Notes: generated from the sequence alone by a model not told the origin. A DNA stretch of 38,697 nt from Iodobacter sp. BJB302 (GCF_002735645.1 NZ_PDZG01000046.1:1-38697), one strand, 5' to 3'; numbered from the stretch's first letter, positions 1 through 8,100 are shown. Program-made: numbers and translations.

Positions 1-40
1 GCGACAGCCCCTTTTGCATCTGGATTGGGTTGATTGCCAT
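1..40 (-). CDS. IS1595-family transposase, N-terminal fragment cut by window edge
   Basis: Reading leftward from the ATG at 40-38 gives MAINPIQMQKGLS before the window ends. IS1595-family transposases commonly begin with this type of sequence (MA-N-x-x-Q-F/M-Q-x-GLS), just before their zinc-binding region. A GTGGAG sequence lies about six bases upstream of the ATG and could serve as ribosome binding site. Only 13 codons are visible, so whether the gene is intact cannot be judged. The identical start occurs at 38657 on the other strand. Confidence 0.6.
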   Translation of the reverse strand, partial: MAINPIQMQKGLS

Positions 41-126
41 GACGACCACTCCACAAAAGAACGTTCGTTCACCTTAGGCCTTTTAAGTGGTTTGAGCAAG
101 GAGATTGAGCAAGAGACATAATCAGG
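1..126 (-). mobile_element. End of an IS1595-type insertion sequence (left copy)
   Basis: These 126 bases are a perfect inverted copy of 38571-38696 at the other end of the window. The segment holds the transposase start codon reading out of the window plus the untranslated stretch up to the presumed IS terminus near base 126, where the match to the right copy stops abruptly. The family call rests only on the first transposase residues. The two copies face outward, with their transposase 5' ends nearest the unique DNA. Confidence 0.75.
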
Positions 127-218
127 ATCATTTTTCACCAACTTATTACTTTGATTTCGCCGCGCTTAGCCCGCAGGATTCATCCCTTATATAAACAAAC
201 GCCCCACATCCGGCCACC

Positions 219-1616
219 ATGCTGCGCTATTTTTCCTTTCGTACCCTTCTGATTATTGGCTTTGCTTTAGTGGCGCTCACCCCTTCGGCAGCACTGGTGC
301 AGCTTCGCTATGGCCTGGCAGGACTGACCATTAAGGCGCAACAACAGCAGGATCAGGCCAGTGACTGGTCGAATGCTTCGCAACAATCTCAGGAGCAAGC
401 GCTGCATCTGGAGCGGGCCAGCAGGCAATTATTAATTTTGCCTGAAGCCACTTTTCTAAACGCCGCCCTCAGTGCCAAAGCCCGGCTGGAAGCCGCTCAA
501 CAAACATTTAATACTCACCCGTTTCTTCACCACAGCAGCCAGAGTATTTTACAACTGCTGCAGGAGGCAGATCCTAAGCGGCGGCTTAAGAAAGCACAGG
601 TGAATGCCTTATTCGGCCTCTTGAATGAGCAGCTTAAAAATCAGGATCAGCTCATAGAGCAGCAACTGGCCCTGCAACGCCAGCAATGGCTGGCAGAAGT
701 CAGCCAGAAGCAAAAGCAGGTGGATCAGCTGGCCATTCTGTCGCCCGTTGCCGCCCTGAGCCTCGCAATTTTAATGGCGGTGATGTTCAGCTGGCCCATA
801 GGGCAACTCAAACGCAAAATTACCCGGCTGGCAGAGGGGCAGCGCGGGCAAAGCTGGCACCTTGCCGGCCCTGCTGATTTGCAGGGCTTAGCCAAATCGT
901 TGGCCGAGCTGGATTTGCGGCTGGTGGCACTGGAAGCCCAGAAAGCACAGTTTTTTCGCCACGTTTCGCACGAGCTAAAAACCCCGCTGGCCGTGATTCA
1001 CGAGGCGTCATCGCTTTTGCAAGAAGAAGTGCTGGGCAATTTAAACCAGCAGCAAAAAGAAATCAGCGCCATGGTACAAAGCAATGTGCATACCTTAAGG
1101 CAGCGTGTGGACGCGCTTTTGGCGCATGATGCAGGGCGCTGGCTGTCTGCCGGGCTGGAAATCTCGCCCCTGCTGATTGAGCAATTCTTAGCTCAGCGCC
1201 TGCAGCAATGGCGCATTTTACTGACTAAAAAATCCCTGCGTATCCGGCAATCCGGCGCGGCCATTCAGACAAGCGCAGATCATGCCAAGCTGGGGATTAT
1301 CCTGGATAATTTACTGCTGAACGCTATTCGCTTCAGCCCTCCAGAGGGTGAAATTGCCATCTCTTACGGACAAACCGGCCAGCAGAGCTGGATAGAAATC
1401 CAGGACCAGGGCCCGGGCGTTGCAAGCGAAGAGACAGAATCCATTTTTGAACCATTTCACTGCGGCCCCGCCCCCGAGGGCGAATCTGCAGGCTCCGGCA
1501 TTGGGCTGACCATGGCCAGAAGTTTTGCCCAGCTCATGCACGGAGATGTAGAACTCATCCCCAGCCAGCAAGGCGCTTGTTTTCGCCTGCACTGGCAGCT
1601 ACAAGGTCAACCATGA
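219..1616 (+). CDS. glrK: Sensor histidine kinase, GlrK/QseE type
   Basis: A 465-residue inner-membrane sensor kinase. A first membrane helix spans roughly residues 8-28, a periplasmic alpha-helical Gln-rich region follows to about 170, and a second helix lies around 171-192 with a HAMP-like linker. The dimerisation box FFRHVSHELKTP places the phosphorylated histidine at 251. An N-box (LDNLLLNAIRFSP), a G1 box (DQGPGV) and a G2 box (GSGIGLTMA) complete the ATPase domain. It lacks a receiver domain. The stop codon overlaps the start of the next gene (ATGA), and the third gene is its sigma-54 response regulator, the glrK-qseG-glrR order of enterobacteria. That system answers envelope stress; the signal here is unknown. 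The ATG at 219 lacks a good ribosome binding site, but no better start is visible. Confidence 0.9.
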   Translation: MLRYFSFRTLLIIGFALVALTPSAALVQLRYGLAGLTIKAQQQQDQASDWSNASQQSQEQALHLERASRQLLILPEATFLNAALSAKARLEAAQQTFNTHPFLHHSSQSILQLLQEADPKRRLKKAQVNALFGLLNEQLKNQDQLIEQQLALQRQQWLAEVSQKQKQVDQLAILSPVAALSLAILMAVMFSWPIGQLKRKITRLAEGQRGQSWHLAGPADLQGLAKSLAELDLRLVALEAQKAQFFRHVSHELKTPLAVIHEASSLLQEEVLGNLNQQQKEISAMVQSNVHTLRQRVDALLAHDAGRWLSAGLEISPLLIEQFLAQRLQQWRILLTKKSLRIRQSGAAIQTSADHAKLGIILDNLLLNAIRFSPPEGEIAISYGQTGQQSWIEIQDQGPGVASEETESIFEPFHCGPAPEGESAGSGIGLTMARSFAQLMHGDVELIPSQQGACFRLHWQLQGQP

Positions 1617-2059
1617 AAGACGCAATTCCTTTATCTATTCCCTTCAGCATTTTTTTGGGCTGCATGGCGCTTAATGCTTGCACCACCACCGGCCCTGTCA
1701 GCGCGCCGCCTGTGGCCGCATCCGCTGTTGCGTGCAAGCCTGAAATTGCATCCGCACCGGCCAGCGCAATGCCCGCCGACAAATTGCAGGCGCTGGCTCA
1801 GCAGCTTATGAGTAATCATGCTGATCTGAACCGCATTCAAACTCAGCTGGATGCCATCCAGATCACAGATCCTGTGAGCCAGAGCTTTGCCCAGCTGATG
1901 GCCAGCCAGCTTGCCGAGCGCAAAAGGCTGAGCAGCCTGCTAGATAAGCAAACAGCCTCCACCAAAGAGCAGCAAAAGCGTGCAAATGATCTGGCAGCCA
2001 AGCTGGATGCCTTAAAAGAAATGGAAAAAGACATGCTAGAAAGGAATAAAAAACCATGA
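1613..2059 (+). CDS. Outer-membrane lipoprotein between glrK and glrR (QseG-like position)
   Basis: A 148-residue protein starting with a type II signal peptide that ends in the lipobox LNAC, so the mature N-terminal cysteine would be lipidated. A Pro/Ala-rich linker follows, then a long charged helical region (about residues 55-148, rich in Gln, Lys and Glu) likely to form a coiled coil. The ATG at 1613 overlaps the kinase stop, and its own stop overlaps the glrR start, so translation is probably coupled. In enterobacteria the gene in this position is QseG (YfhG), a lipoprotein that interacts with the kinase. Sequence similarity to QseG is not obvious, so the equivalence is based on position and architecture. 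An in-frame TTG start 36 bases upstream would lie inside glrK and is less likely. Confidence 0.85.
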   Translation: MKDAIPLSIPFSIFLGCMALNACTTTGPVSAPPVAASAVACKPEIASAPASAMPADKLQALAQQLMSNHADLNRIQTQLDAIQITDPVSQSFAQLMASQLAERKRLSSLLDKQTASTKEQQKRANDLAAKLDALKEMEKDMLERNKKP

Positions 2060-3408
2060 GCAATAAAATTTTGCTGGTTGATGATGATCCCGATCTCTTA
2101 CGTCTGGTTTCCATACGCCTGATTGCCGCAGGCTATGAAGTAGAAGCCACCGCCAGCGCCGAAGCGGCGCTTAATGCACTGGCCGTGCAGCGGGCAGATC
2201 TGTTGCTCTGCGACTGGAAGCTGCCCGGCATGGATGGCATGGCGCTGTTTGAAGAAGTGCGCCGCCGCTACCCCGCCCTGCCCGTGATTATGCTGACCGC
2301 CCATGGCACCGTGCCGGATGCGATCGATGCGATCAGCCACGGCATGTTTGCCTATTTAATTAAACCCTTTGATGGTAAAGCACTGCTGGATAAAGTCAGC
2401 CAGGCCCTGGTATTAGCCAGCCCGCCCAGCCAGGATCATGCGGAAGCCGACGCGTGGCGGGCCGGTTTTATCAGCTGCAGCCCGGTGATGGACGAGCTGC
2501 TGGCCGAAGCACGGCTGGTGGCGGTGACCGATGCCAGCGTGCTGATCCGGGGTGAAAGCGGCACAGGCAAAGAAGTACTGGCCCAGGCCATCCACCGCGC
2601 CAGCCTGCGCGCCAAGCGCCCTTTTATTGCCGTGAATTGCGGTGCGATCCCGGAAAACCTGTTGGAAAGCGAGCTATTTGGCCATGAAAAAGGCGCTTTT
2701 ACCGGCGCAAACCAAAAACAAAACGGCTTGTTTTTAGAAGCCGATGGCGGAACGATTTTTCTGGATGAAATTGGCGATATGCCGCAGCCGCTGCAAGTTA
2801 AATTACTGCGTGTTCTGCAGGAGCGTGAAGTGCGCCCGGTTGGCGCGGGCCGTGCCGTGCCGGTGAATGTGCGCGTTTTATCAGCCACCCACCGCGATTT
2901 ACAATCGCTGCTGCTGGATGGCTCTTTTCGGGAAGATTTGTTTTACCGCCTGAATGTGGTGTCTTTGGCGCTGCCATCACTGACCGGGCGGCGGGAAGAT
3001 ATCCCCCTGCTGGCAAGGCATTTTTTAGAACAAGTGGTGGTGCGCTATGCCAAGACCGACTGCCACTTTGCCGCCGACGCACTCAGCTTTTTAAGCACGG
3101 CCAGCTGGCCAGGCAATATCCGGCAGCTTTCTAATTTAGTTGAGCAATGCTGCGTGCTGGCCACCGGCCCGATTATCACCCTGGCCCAGGTGCAAAAAGC
3201 CATGGCCAGCGAATCAGCCGATATCCTGCCTCTGGCCGAAGCCAAACGCATTTTCGAGCGGGATTACCTCGAGCGCCTGCTGCGCCTTACCGGCGGCAAT
3301 GTCAGCGACGCTGCCCGCCTTGCTGATCGCAACCGCACAGAGTTTTACCGCCTGCTTCAAAAGCACGATCTTGCCCCTGCGGCTTTTAAAGCAGATATCA
3401 GCTCATAG
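2056..3408 (+). CDS. glrR: Sigma-54-dependent response regulator, GlrR/QseF type
   Basis: A 450-residue NtrC-family activator. The receiver domain (1-120) has the acidic pair DDD at 9-11, the phosphoacceptor Asp53 (CDWKLPGMDG), a conserved LTAHGT and the lysine in YLIKPFDG. The AAA+ domain has Walker A GESGTGKE, the sigma-54 contact loop GAFTGA and Walker B GGTIFLDEIGDM. A Fis-type helix-turn-helix closes the C-terminus (GNVSDAARLADRNRTEFYRLL). It is the third gene of the kinase/lipoprotein/regulator operon. Known GlrR proteins bind TGTC-N10-GACA and activate sigma-54 promoters with help from IHF. Exactly such a site and promoter lie downstream at 3698-3796, in front of the DASxPAS gene, which makes that gene the most likely local target. 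Confidence 0.92.
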   Translation: MSNKILLVDDDPDLLRLVSIRLIAAGYEVEATASAEAALNALAVQRADLLLCDWKLPGMDGMALFEEVRRRYPALPVIMLTAHGTVPDAIDAISHGMFAYLIKPFDGKALLDKVSQALVLASPPSQDHAEADAWRAGFISCSPVMDELLAEARLVAVTDASVLIRGESGTGKEVLAQAIHRASLRAKRPFIAVNCGAIPENLLESELFGHEKGAFTGANQKQNGLFLEADGGTIFLDEIGDMPQPLQVKLLRVLQEREVRPVGAGRAVPVNVRVLSATHRDLQSLLLDGSFREDLFYRLNVVSLALPSLTGRREDIPLLARHFLEQVVVRYAKTDCHFAADALSFLSTASWPGNIRQLSNLVEQCCVLATGPIITLAQVQKAMASESADILPLAEAKRIFERDYLERLLRLTGGNVSDAARLADRNRTEFYRLLQKHDLAPAAFKADISS

Positions 3409-3464
3409 GCACGGTCATCTGCAGCAGTACTCAGGGCCATAAGTATCTGCACAAGCTGATATGC

Positions 3465-3490
3465 CCTCCCCCATTAAAAAAAGCGGGAGG
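3465..3490 (+). terminator. Weak hairpin after glrR
   Basis: CCTCCC (3465-3470) pairs with GGGAGG (3485-3490) around an A-rich loop. No T-run follows on the plus strand, so termination activity is doubtful. The remaining bases up to 3665 show no gene or clear signal. Confidence 0.3.
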
Positions 3491-3665
3491 TGTGGCGCTA
3501 AATTGATGGCAAGAAGTTGTACAGATGCTTATTGGCTCATAGCAGGCACACAGTAATGCCTGCCCCGCCTGAATCTTCGCAAAACCCCGCCCAAGGCCCA
3601 TTTCACCCGGCTCAGAAGCATCGCCGTCTGTGCGTCGGGCTTTAGCAACAATAATTATTCATACA

Positions 3666-3678
3666 AATCAATCAGTTA
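3666..3678 (+). promoter_or_regulatory. IHF-binding consensus match
   Basis: AATCAATCAGTTA fits the IHF consensus WATCAANNNNTTR at every position. It lies 20 bases upstream of the GlrR-type site and about 130 bases before the predicted transcription start. IHF bending is common at sigma-54 promoters, including known GlrR targets. A 13-base degenerate match in AT-rich DNA can also arise by chance. Confidence 0.45.
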
Positions 3679-3697
3679 AGAAAACAGCTCTTTATGC

Positions 3698-3715
3698 TGT
3701 CGTGAAATGGCGACA
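3698..3715 (+). promoter_or_regulatory. GlrR-type upstream activator site
   Basis: TGTCGTGAAATGGCGACA is an exact TGTC-N10-GACA, the recognition pattern of GlrR/QseF in enterobacteria. The arms extend to a perfect 6-bp palindrome (CTGTCG...CGACAG, 3697-3716). Its centre lies about 100 bp upstream of the predicted transcription start, a normal distance for an enhancer-type site, and a glrR gene is immediately upstream. Confidence 0.75.
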
Positions 3716-3778
3716 GACATCAAGCCCCTGCCTTTGGTACAAAAATTACAAGCCATTGAATACAAAGAGGTTTTAAAG

Positions 3779-3796
3779 CTGGCATGGTGTTTGCTA
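3779..3796 (+). promoter_or_regulatory. Sigma-54 (-24/-12) promoter of the DASxPAS gene
   Basis: CTGGCATGGTGTTTGCTA matches the RpoN consensus YTGGCACGRNNNTTGCW with one deviation (T for C in the -24 box). The GG and GC elements are spaced exactly 12 bases apart. Transcription is expected to start near 3806, giving a leader of about 47 bases with the Shine-Dalgarno AAGGAA at 3841-3846. Confidence 0.8.
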
Positions 3797-3852
3797 CATG
3801 TAGTACATCGGACGAGTAATCGTTCCTCCATTTACCACACAAGGAAACACCC

Positions 3853-4233
3853 ATGAAAAAGAATCTACTAATCGCTACCCTGTTTGCCGCTTGCGCCGCT
3901 ACTGCAGCATGGGCAAGCTCAACAGATGCTTCAGCTCCTGCTGGCCTGCGTGCAGATGCAAATGATGCATCCGTTCCGGCAAGTGTAGTTGCTGAAGCCT
4001 CCGATGCTTCCACACCAGCAAGCCTGCGTGCAGATGCTAACGATGCTTCCGTTCCGGCAAGTGTAGTTGCTGAAGCCTCCGATGCTTCCACACCAGCAAG
4101 CCTGCGTGCAGATGCAAATGATGCTTCAGTGCCAGCCAGCATTGTTGCCGATGCAGCAGATGCCTCAGCCCCTGCAAGCCTGCGTGCTGATGCCAGCGAT
4201 GCCTCTGCCCCGGCAAGCGCACGCATTGCATAA
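3853..4233 (+). CDS. Exported low-complexity protein of 13-residue DASxPAS repeats
   Basis: A 126-residue protein with a Sec signal peptide (residues 1-21, cleavage after AWA) followed almost at once by eight tandem 13-residue units (25-126, the last one 11 residues). Units alternate between DASxPASLRADAN-like and DASVPASVVAEAS-like versions. The composition is dominated by Ala, Ser and Asp, without cysteine in the mature part and without a membrane anchor, so a soluble, probably disordered or extended periplasmic or secreted protein is likely. I do not recognise a family. The start has a good ribosome binding site (AAGGAA, six bases before the ATG). A GlrR-type site and a sigma-54 promoter lie directly upstream and a strong terminator directly downstream, so it is a single-gene unit probably controlled by the adjacent GlrKR system. 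A role in envelope stress is inference. Confidence 0.85.
   Translation: MKKNLLIATLFAACAATAAWASSTDASAPAGLRADANDASVPASVVAEASDASTPASLRADANDASVPASVVAEASDASTPASLRADANDASVPASIVADAADASAPASLRADASDASAPASARIA
3925..4230 (+). repeat. In-frame 39-bp tandem repeats inside the DASxPAS gene
   Basis: Seven full and one partial 39-bp unit. Two 78-bp double units are nearly identical: bases 3970-4037 and 4048-4115 match over 68 bases, indicating a recent tandem duplication. Because 39 is a multiple of three, gain or loss of units keeps the reading frame, so copy number may vary between strains. Confidence 0.9.
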
Positions 4234-4253
4234 GCACAACAGATTGTGCAATA

Positions 4254-4283
4254 AAAAAACCACGACTCAGTTCGTGGTTTTTT
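4254..4283 (+). terminator. Rho-independent terminator after the DASxPAS gene
   Basis: AAAAAACCACGA (4254-4265) pairs perfectly with TCGTGGTTTTTT (4272-4283) around a 6-base loop. The A and T tracts flanking the GC core suit termination in both directions, so it can also end the converging tetR-type transcript. Confidence 0.9.
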
Positions 4284-4301
4284 CGTCTTTGATGCATGGG
4301 C

Positions 4302-4874
4302 TTAACTGGCCGGTTTAGTCAGAGTACCCAGCGTAAACAGTAATCCGCTCATTGCCCGCTTAAAGGGCACTTCGCTATTTTCAGCCCTTGCCACAACATA
4401 CGCGCCTTGCAAAACAGAAACGATCATGGCCGCAAGATCTGCGGTTTCAAACGCATACAAGAACTCCTGATTAGCCTGCCCCCTGTTCAGCACATCGATA
4501 AGGCGCTGCTGCAGCCTGGAAAATATCTCATCCACGGGCTGGCGCAGCTCTTCAAGCGCAATAATATCCGGGTCCTGGGCCAGCCGCCCCATCCTGCATC
4601 CGCGTAAAACATCCCGCTCTCTTTGCAAAAAAGCCGTGATCTGGGCCAGCGCTGGGCCTTGAAAATTCAGCTCTGAATCAATCTGATCCTGCATTTCAGC
4701 CGCGCTGCGCTTTATCGCAGCCAATGCCAGCGCCGCTTTGCCGCTGAAATGGTGGTACATACTGCCCTGGCCCGCTCCTGCCCTTTGCTGAATCGCTTTG
4801 GGGCTCATGCCCACATAGCCCCGCTCCCAAAGCAGAGCCTGGGCACTTGTAATTAAGTTTTCTTTTGCATCCAT
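4302..4874 (-). CDS. TetR/AcrR-family transcriptional repressor
   Basis: A 190-residue regulator. The N-terminal helix-turn-helix (about residues 5-50) reads ENLITSAQALLWERGYVGMS...GAGQGSMYHHFSGKAAL, the usual TetR pattern ending in the YHHF motif. The remainder is a helical ligand-binding and dimerisation domain. It is divergent from an MFS exporter, and two related operators occupy the intergenic space, so it very likely represses both genes and is released by a substrate of the exporter. The ATG at 4874 is chosen. An in-frame TTG at 4889 would lie within the first operator, and neither start has a strong ribosome binding site. The regulator resembles the TetR_C subgroup often linked with small-molecule efflux, but the ligand is unknown. 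Confidence 0.88.
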   Translation of the reverse strand: MDAKENLITSAQALLWERGYVGMSPKAIQQRAGAGQGSMYHHFSGKAALALAAIKRSAAEMQDQIDSELNFQGPALAQITAFLQRERDVLRGCRMGRLAQDPDIIALEELRQPVDEIFSRLQQRLIDVLNRGQANQEFLYAFETADLAAMIVSVLQGAYVVARAENSEVPFKRAMSGLLFTLGTLTKPAS

Positions 4875-4884
4875 AACTTGATTG

Positions 4885-4900
4885 TACAAATCAGTAGGTA
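4885..4900 (+). promoter_or_regulatory. Operator 1 of the TetR/MFS pair
   Basis: TACAAATCAGTAGGTA, read on the minus strand as TACCTACTGATTTGTA, shares TACCTACT....TGTA with operator 2. It sits immediately upstream of the tetR-type ATG, where bound repressor would block its own transcription. Confidence 0.6.
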
Positions 4901-4949
4901 CAAAAGCAAATAACCCTTTTTAACACACCACAAACATCGCTTGTTTCTG

Positions 4950-4965
4950 TACCTACTAGTATGTA
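4950..4965 (+). promoter_or_regulatory. Operator 2 of the TetR/MFS pair
   Basis: TACCTACTAGTATGTA is a 16-bp palindrome with one mismatched pair, centred on ACTAGT. It lies 32 bases before the MFS start codon, a fitting position for repression of the exporter. Its similarity to operator 1 supports binding by the divergent TetR-type protein. Confidence 0.65.
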
Positions 4966-4997
4966 AACTATTTTTGCATATCGATCAGGAGCAAACA

Positions 4998-6236
4998 ATG
5001 AACCACCACTTTGCAAACAAACCCGCATTGGGGCCCAATCATCGCTGGCTGGTACTCGCCACGGGAGCAGGCGCTCAAGCCAGCTTTGCCGCCACCTTTG
5101 CCGGCATTCCGGTGCTGGGGATTTTAATCAGGGCAGAATACGGCTTTTCTACTATTGAGCTTGGCTTTGTTTTGTCCTGCATGGCTCTGGGCGTGGGGCT
5201 TTCTGAAATCTTATGGGGTTTACTCACCGACAAACTGGGTGACCGGCTGGTTCTATTAAGCGGGTTGCTTTCGATGGGGCTGATGCTTGCTCTGATGTCG
5301 CTTACGCTGACCCCGGATCACCCTATCCCGGCACAAGCTCTGGGCTTAAGCCTGATTCTGCTTGGCGCTCTGGGTGCCAGCGTGAATGCTTCATCCGGCA
5401 GAGCGGTCATGACATGGTTCAGCGACGGCAAAAGAGGCTTTGCTATGAGCCTGCGTCAGACCGCTATTCCCGCAGGCGGAGCACTGGGCGCGGCACTGCT
5501 TCCCTGGCTGGCCAATCAGTCCGGCTTTGGTGCCGTATTTCAGACCCTTGCACTCTTTTGTTTTATCAGCGCTTTTGCCACATGGCGTTACTTGCATGAA
5601 GCGCCGGCCAGCACACACCCCACCCCGCAAAAATCTAGCCATAAATCCCCTCTGCTCCGCTTTGATATCTGGCGTCTGGCCCTTGCAAGCGGCCTGCTCA
5701 CGGTGCCCCAAATGGCCGTACTGACCTTTGCCGGTGTTTTTTTGCACGATGAGAAACAACTGAACCTGAGCAGTATTTCTGTCTTATTAGTCTGCATTCA
5801 GCTATGTGGCGCAGCAATGCGGGTATGGAGTGGCCTCTATACCGATCAGCACCGAAATCGGAACAAACTGATTCGTGTCATTGGCCTGCTTACAGGAATA
5901 AGCGCCCTGCTGCTTGCCCTGCTCAGCCACGCTCCTGCGCTCTGGGCCATGATCCTGCTTTGTATCAGCGGTGTACTTGCTCATGCCTGGCACGGCGTTG
6001 CCTACACAGAAATTGCCACCATGGCAGGCGCCTCTCATTCGGGTACAGCCCTGGGTATAACAGGTACAACCATTTTTACCGCTGCATTTCTCACGCCTTT
6101 TCTGATTCCCTACCTGCTCACCGCCAGTTCATGGGGCGGCGTATGGCTGATGACGGGTCTGTCTGCCCTGGCTGCGGCACTTCTTCTGCCCTCAGAGCCG
6201 CGTATTCTGCCAGAACCCGTTTTAAATCAGCCCTGA
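4998..6236 (+). CDS. Major facilitator superfamily transporter, probable efflux pump
   Basis: A 412-residue inner-membrane protein with about twelve hydrophobic helices. The loop after the second helix carries the MFS signature LTDKLGDR, and the central hydrophilic loop (residues about 195-210, HEAPASTHPTPQKSSHKS) separates the two six-helix halves. The ATG at 4998 follows a clear AGGAGC ribosome binding site; an upstream TTG-initiated extension would run through operator 2 and is rejected. It is divergent from a TetR-type repressor with shared operator sequences, the usual arrangement for drug or metabolite efflux. The substrate cannot be told from sequence; CynX/NimT-type or other small-molecule exporters are alternatives. 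Confidence 0.88.
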   Translation: MNHHFANKPALGPNHRWLVLATGAGAQASFAATFAGIPVLGILIRAEYGFSTIELGFVLSCMALGVGLSEILWGLLTDKLGDRLVLLSGLLSMGLMLALMSLTLTPDHPIPAQALGLSLILLGALGASVNASSGRAVMTWFSDGKRGFAMSLRQTAIPAGGALGAALLPWLANQSGFGAVFQTLALFCFISAFATWRYLHEAPASTHPTPQKSSHKSPLLRFDIWRLALASGLLTVPQMAVLTFAGVFLHDEKQLNLSSISVLLVCIQLCGAAMRVWSGLYTDQHRNRNKLIRVIGLLTGISALLLALLSHAPALWAMILLCISGVLAHAWHGVAYTEIATMAGASHSGTALGITGTTIFTAAFLTPFLIPYLLTASSWGGVWLMTGLSALAAALLLPSEPRILPEPVLNQP

Positions 6237-6250
6237 TCTTTCCTATGCAA

Positions 6251-6276
6251 ACAGCCCTGCATCACTGCAGGGCTGT
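6251..6276. terminator. Bidirectional hairpin between convergent MFS and chemoreceptor genes
   Basis: ACAGCCCTGCA (6251-6261) and TGCAGGGCTGT (6266-6276) form a perfect 11-bp stem with a 4-base loop. A short T-run follows at 6284-6288 on the plus strand. Its position between converging genes fits a shared terminator. Confidence 0.6.
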
Positions 6277-6324
6277 GGTGGAATTTTTCATATCCGTTAT
6301 CGCTTACACACAGCGATACCTGGG

Positions 6325-7959
6325 TCAGGCAAATTTAAAAAAAGCCACCGATCTTTGCAGCGATTCGGCCAGCCCCTTAAGCTGCTGGGCGGCTCTGGAG
6401 GTTTCGGCAATGGCACGGTTATTCTCTTCAGACATCAGCGCTATTTTTTCTACATTTCCTGCCACATTATTGCTGGCAACAGATTGTTCCTGCAAAGAGG
6501 ACGAAATATCGCTCACCATATCCACCACCCGCACAGATGAATTACGAATTTGCACAATCGCCTCCCCAGCCTGATTAGCCGTATTTACGCCATTTTCAAC
6601 CTTATCCACACTTTGCTGCATCGTGCCCAATGTCTCCTGACTGCCAAGCTGAATATGACTGATCATCTCAGAAATTTCTCTTGTCGACTGGCTGGTGCGC
6701 TCAGCCAATTTGCGCACTTCATCTGCCACCACGGCAAAACCACGGCCCTGCTCCCCTGCGCGGGCCGCTTCAATGGCAGCATTCAGCGCCAACAGATTAG
6801 TCTGATCGGCAATCTCTTTAATCACATTCACGATAGATGAAATTTTATCCGCATGGCCACCCAGCTCGTTCATCCGTGCTGCAGCAAGACGAACTGTTTC
6901 AGCAATACCAATAATATCGGCCACCGTGCTGCGAATAACATCGCTGCCATGATCAGATAAAGAACCCGATTCACGCGTAAGCACCTGAGCATCTCTGGCA
7001 TGATCTGAAACATGATTAATGCTGACCGTCAGCTCTTCAATAATTGCTGCCATGGCCGTTGCAGCATGGCTTTGCTCACTGGAAGCATGGGCCAGCTGGC
7101 CCGAGCTGGCCGCAATCTGCTCTGCAGAGGCAGCCACATCCTGCGAGTTATTCTGAATACAGCGGATAATCTCAACCAATTTGGCCTGCATACCCGCCAA
7201 AGCACGCATCAGTGCGCTGATTTCATCGCCCCCTGATGTTTCAATTTTTTGATATAAATCGCCACCCGCCACAGCATTTGCGCTGCTAACCGCATGATGC
7301 AGCCGGGTAACAATGCCACGCCCAATCGCCACGGATGAAATCACCGAAATCACCACAGCAATCAGCGTACCCAGCCATAAAGACAAAATTGTATTTTTAC
7401 GTATCGACTCATTTGCCAACTGATTGGCATCATTGGCTACCGTCGCGTCTTTGGTGATTTCATCAAGCAAATCGGCAAAAGGGGCAATTTTAGCTTTATT
7501 GCCCAAGGCAATTGCAAGCGCCGCCAAATCATCCATTGTGGCTTTTCTGGCATTAATTTCAGTGCGTTTTTGAATAAAAGGATCAGCATAATCCTTTATC
7601 CACGCATTGATCATCACCTGTACTTTATCGAGGCGTGCCAGTTGCGCCGCTTCACCCTCTGCTTCCTTACGGATTCTGGGCAGCGATTTTTCCTGCAGGC
7701 TTTTAATTGAGGCGCGATAGGTGGCAAGCACTTTGGCTTCACCCGTGTAGCCATACTGACGCACCGATCCTGCGGCACGGGCCACATCGCCATAGACATT
7801 ATTACTTTCGGCAATCAGACGCTGACTCTTCAGACGCGCCTCGCTGGATTCATTCAGCTGATTCAAATTAAAGGCGGTCGTAAGCGTTAAAATCAGCATC
7901 ACCGCCACAATCAAACCAAAGCCAATATAAAGCTTCTGAACCATGCTAAGGGCATTCAT
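6325..7959 (-). CDS. Methyl-accepting chemotaxis protein
   Basis: A 544-residue chemoreceptor. The first membrane helix (about 10-32) and second (about 193-213) flank a periplasmic helical sensor of about 160 residues, probably a four-helix bundle. A HAMP segment follows (about 213-266), then the cytoplasmic signalling domain with the conserved hairpin tip [41 protein letters not shown]. This part controls CheA through CheW. No C-terminal CheR-tethering pentapeptide is present. The ATG at 7959 is chosen because AAGGAT precedes it at proper distance; an in-frame start six codons upstream lacks one. The gene is monocistronic and convergent with the MFS gene. The ligand is unknown. Confidence 0.93.
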   Translation of the reverse strand: MNALSMVQKLYIGFGLIVAVMLILTLTTAFNLNQLNESSEARLKSQRLIAESNNVYGDVARAAGSVRQYGYTGEAKVLATYRASIKSLQEKSLPRIRKEAEGEAAQLARLDKVQVMINAWIKDYADPFIQKRTEINARKATMDDLAALAIALGNKAKIAPFADLLDEITKDATVANDANQLANESIRKNTILSLWLGTLIAVVISVISSVAIGRGIVTRLHHAVSSANAVAGGDLYQKIETSGGDEISALMRALAGMQAKLVEIIRCIQNNSQDVAASAEQIAASSGQLAHASSEQSHAATAMAAIIEELTVSINHVSDHARDAQVLTRESGSLSDHGSDVIRSTVADIIGIAETVRLAAARMNELGGHADKISSIVNVIKEIADQTNLLALNAAIEAARAGEQGRGFAVVADEVRKLAERTSQSTREISEMISHIQLGSQETLGTMQQSVDKVENGVNTANQAGEAIVQIRNSSVRVVDMVSDISSSLQEQSVASNNVAGNVEKIALMSEENNRAIAETSRAAQQLKGLAESLQRSVAFFKFA

Positions 7960-8100
7960 GCTGCAATCCTTTATCAACAGGTGATCTGCTCTTTATAGCG
8001 GATCCACAAGCCAAATCTGTCAACAAAAGAAATTTTTTAGACGAACAGCATAAAAAAACAAGTAAGTAATTTACAGATTACAAGAAAGGATTTGCACATA

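Noticed and set aside
2436-2888. 150-residue antisense frame in glrR
   Set aside because: It is a shadow of the strongly conserved AAA+ domain, without start signals.
3720-4226. Long antisense frame over the DASxPAS gene (168 residues)
   Set aside because: It mirrors the repeats in the opposite strand, has no ribosome binding site and no signal peptide, and the plus-strand gene has promoter, ribosome binding site and terminator.
3925-4230. Possible CRISPR-like array because of regular 39-bp spacing
   Set aside because: The repeats are contiguous, in frame and translate to 13-residue units; there are no variable spacers and no cas genes.
5804-6574. 256-residue plus-strand frame across the MFS gene end and the chemoreceptor
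   Set aside because: It lies in a different frame of two well-supported genes and shows no domain.
7980-8050. Promoter for the first chemoreceptor (TTGACA and TATAAA on the minus strand)
   Set aside because: The two boxes are about 20 bases apart, too far for a confident sigma-70 promoter, and no sigma-28 consensus was found.
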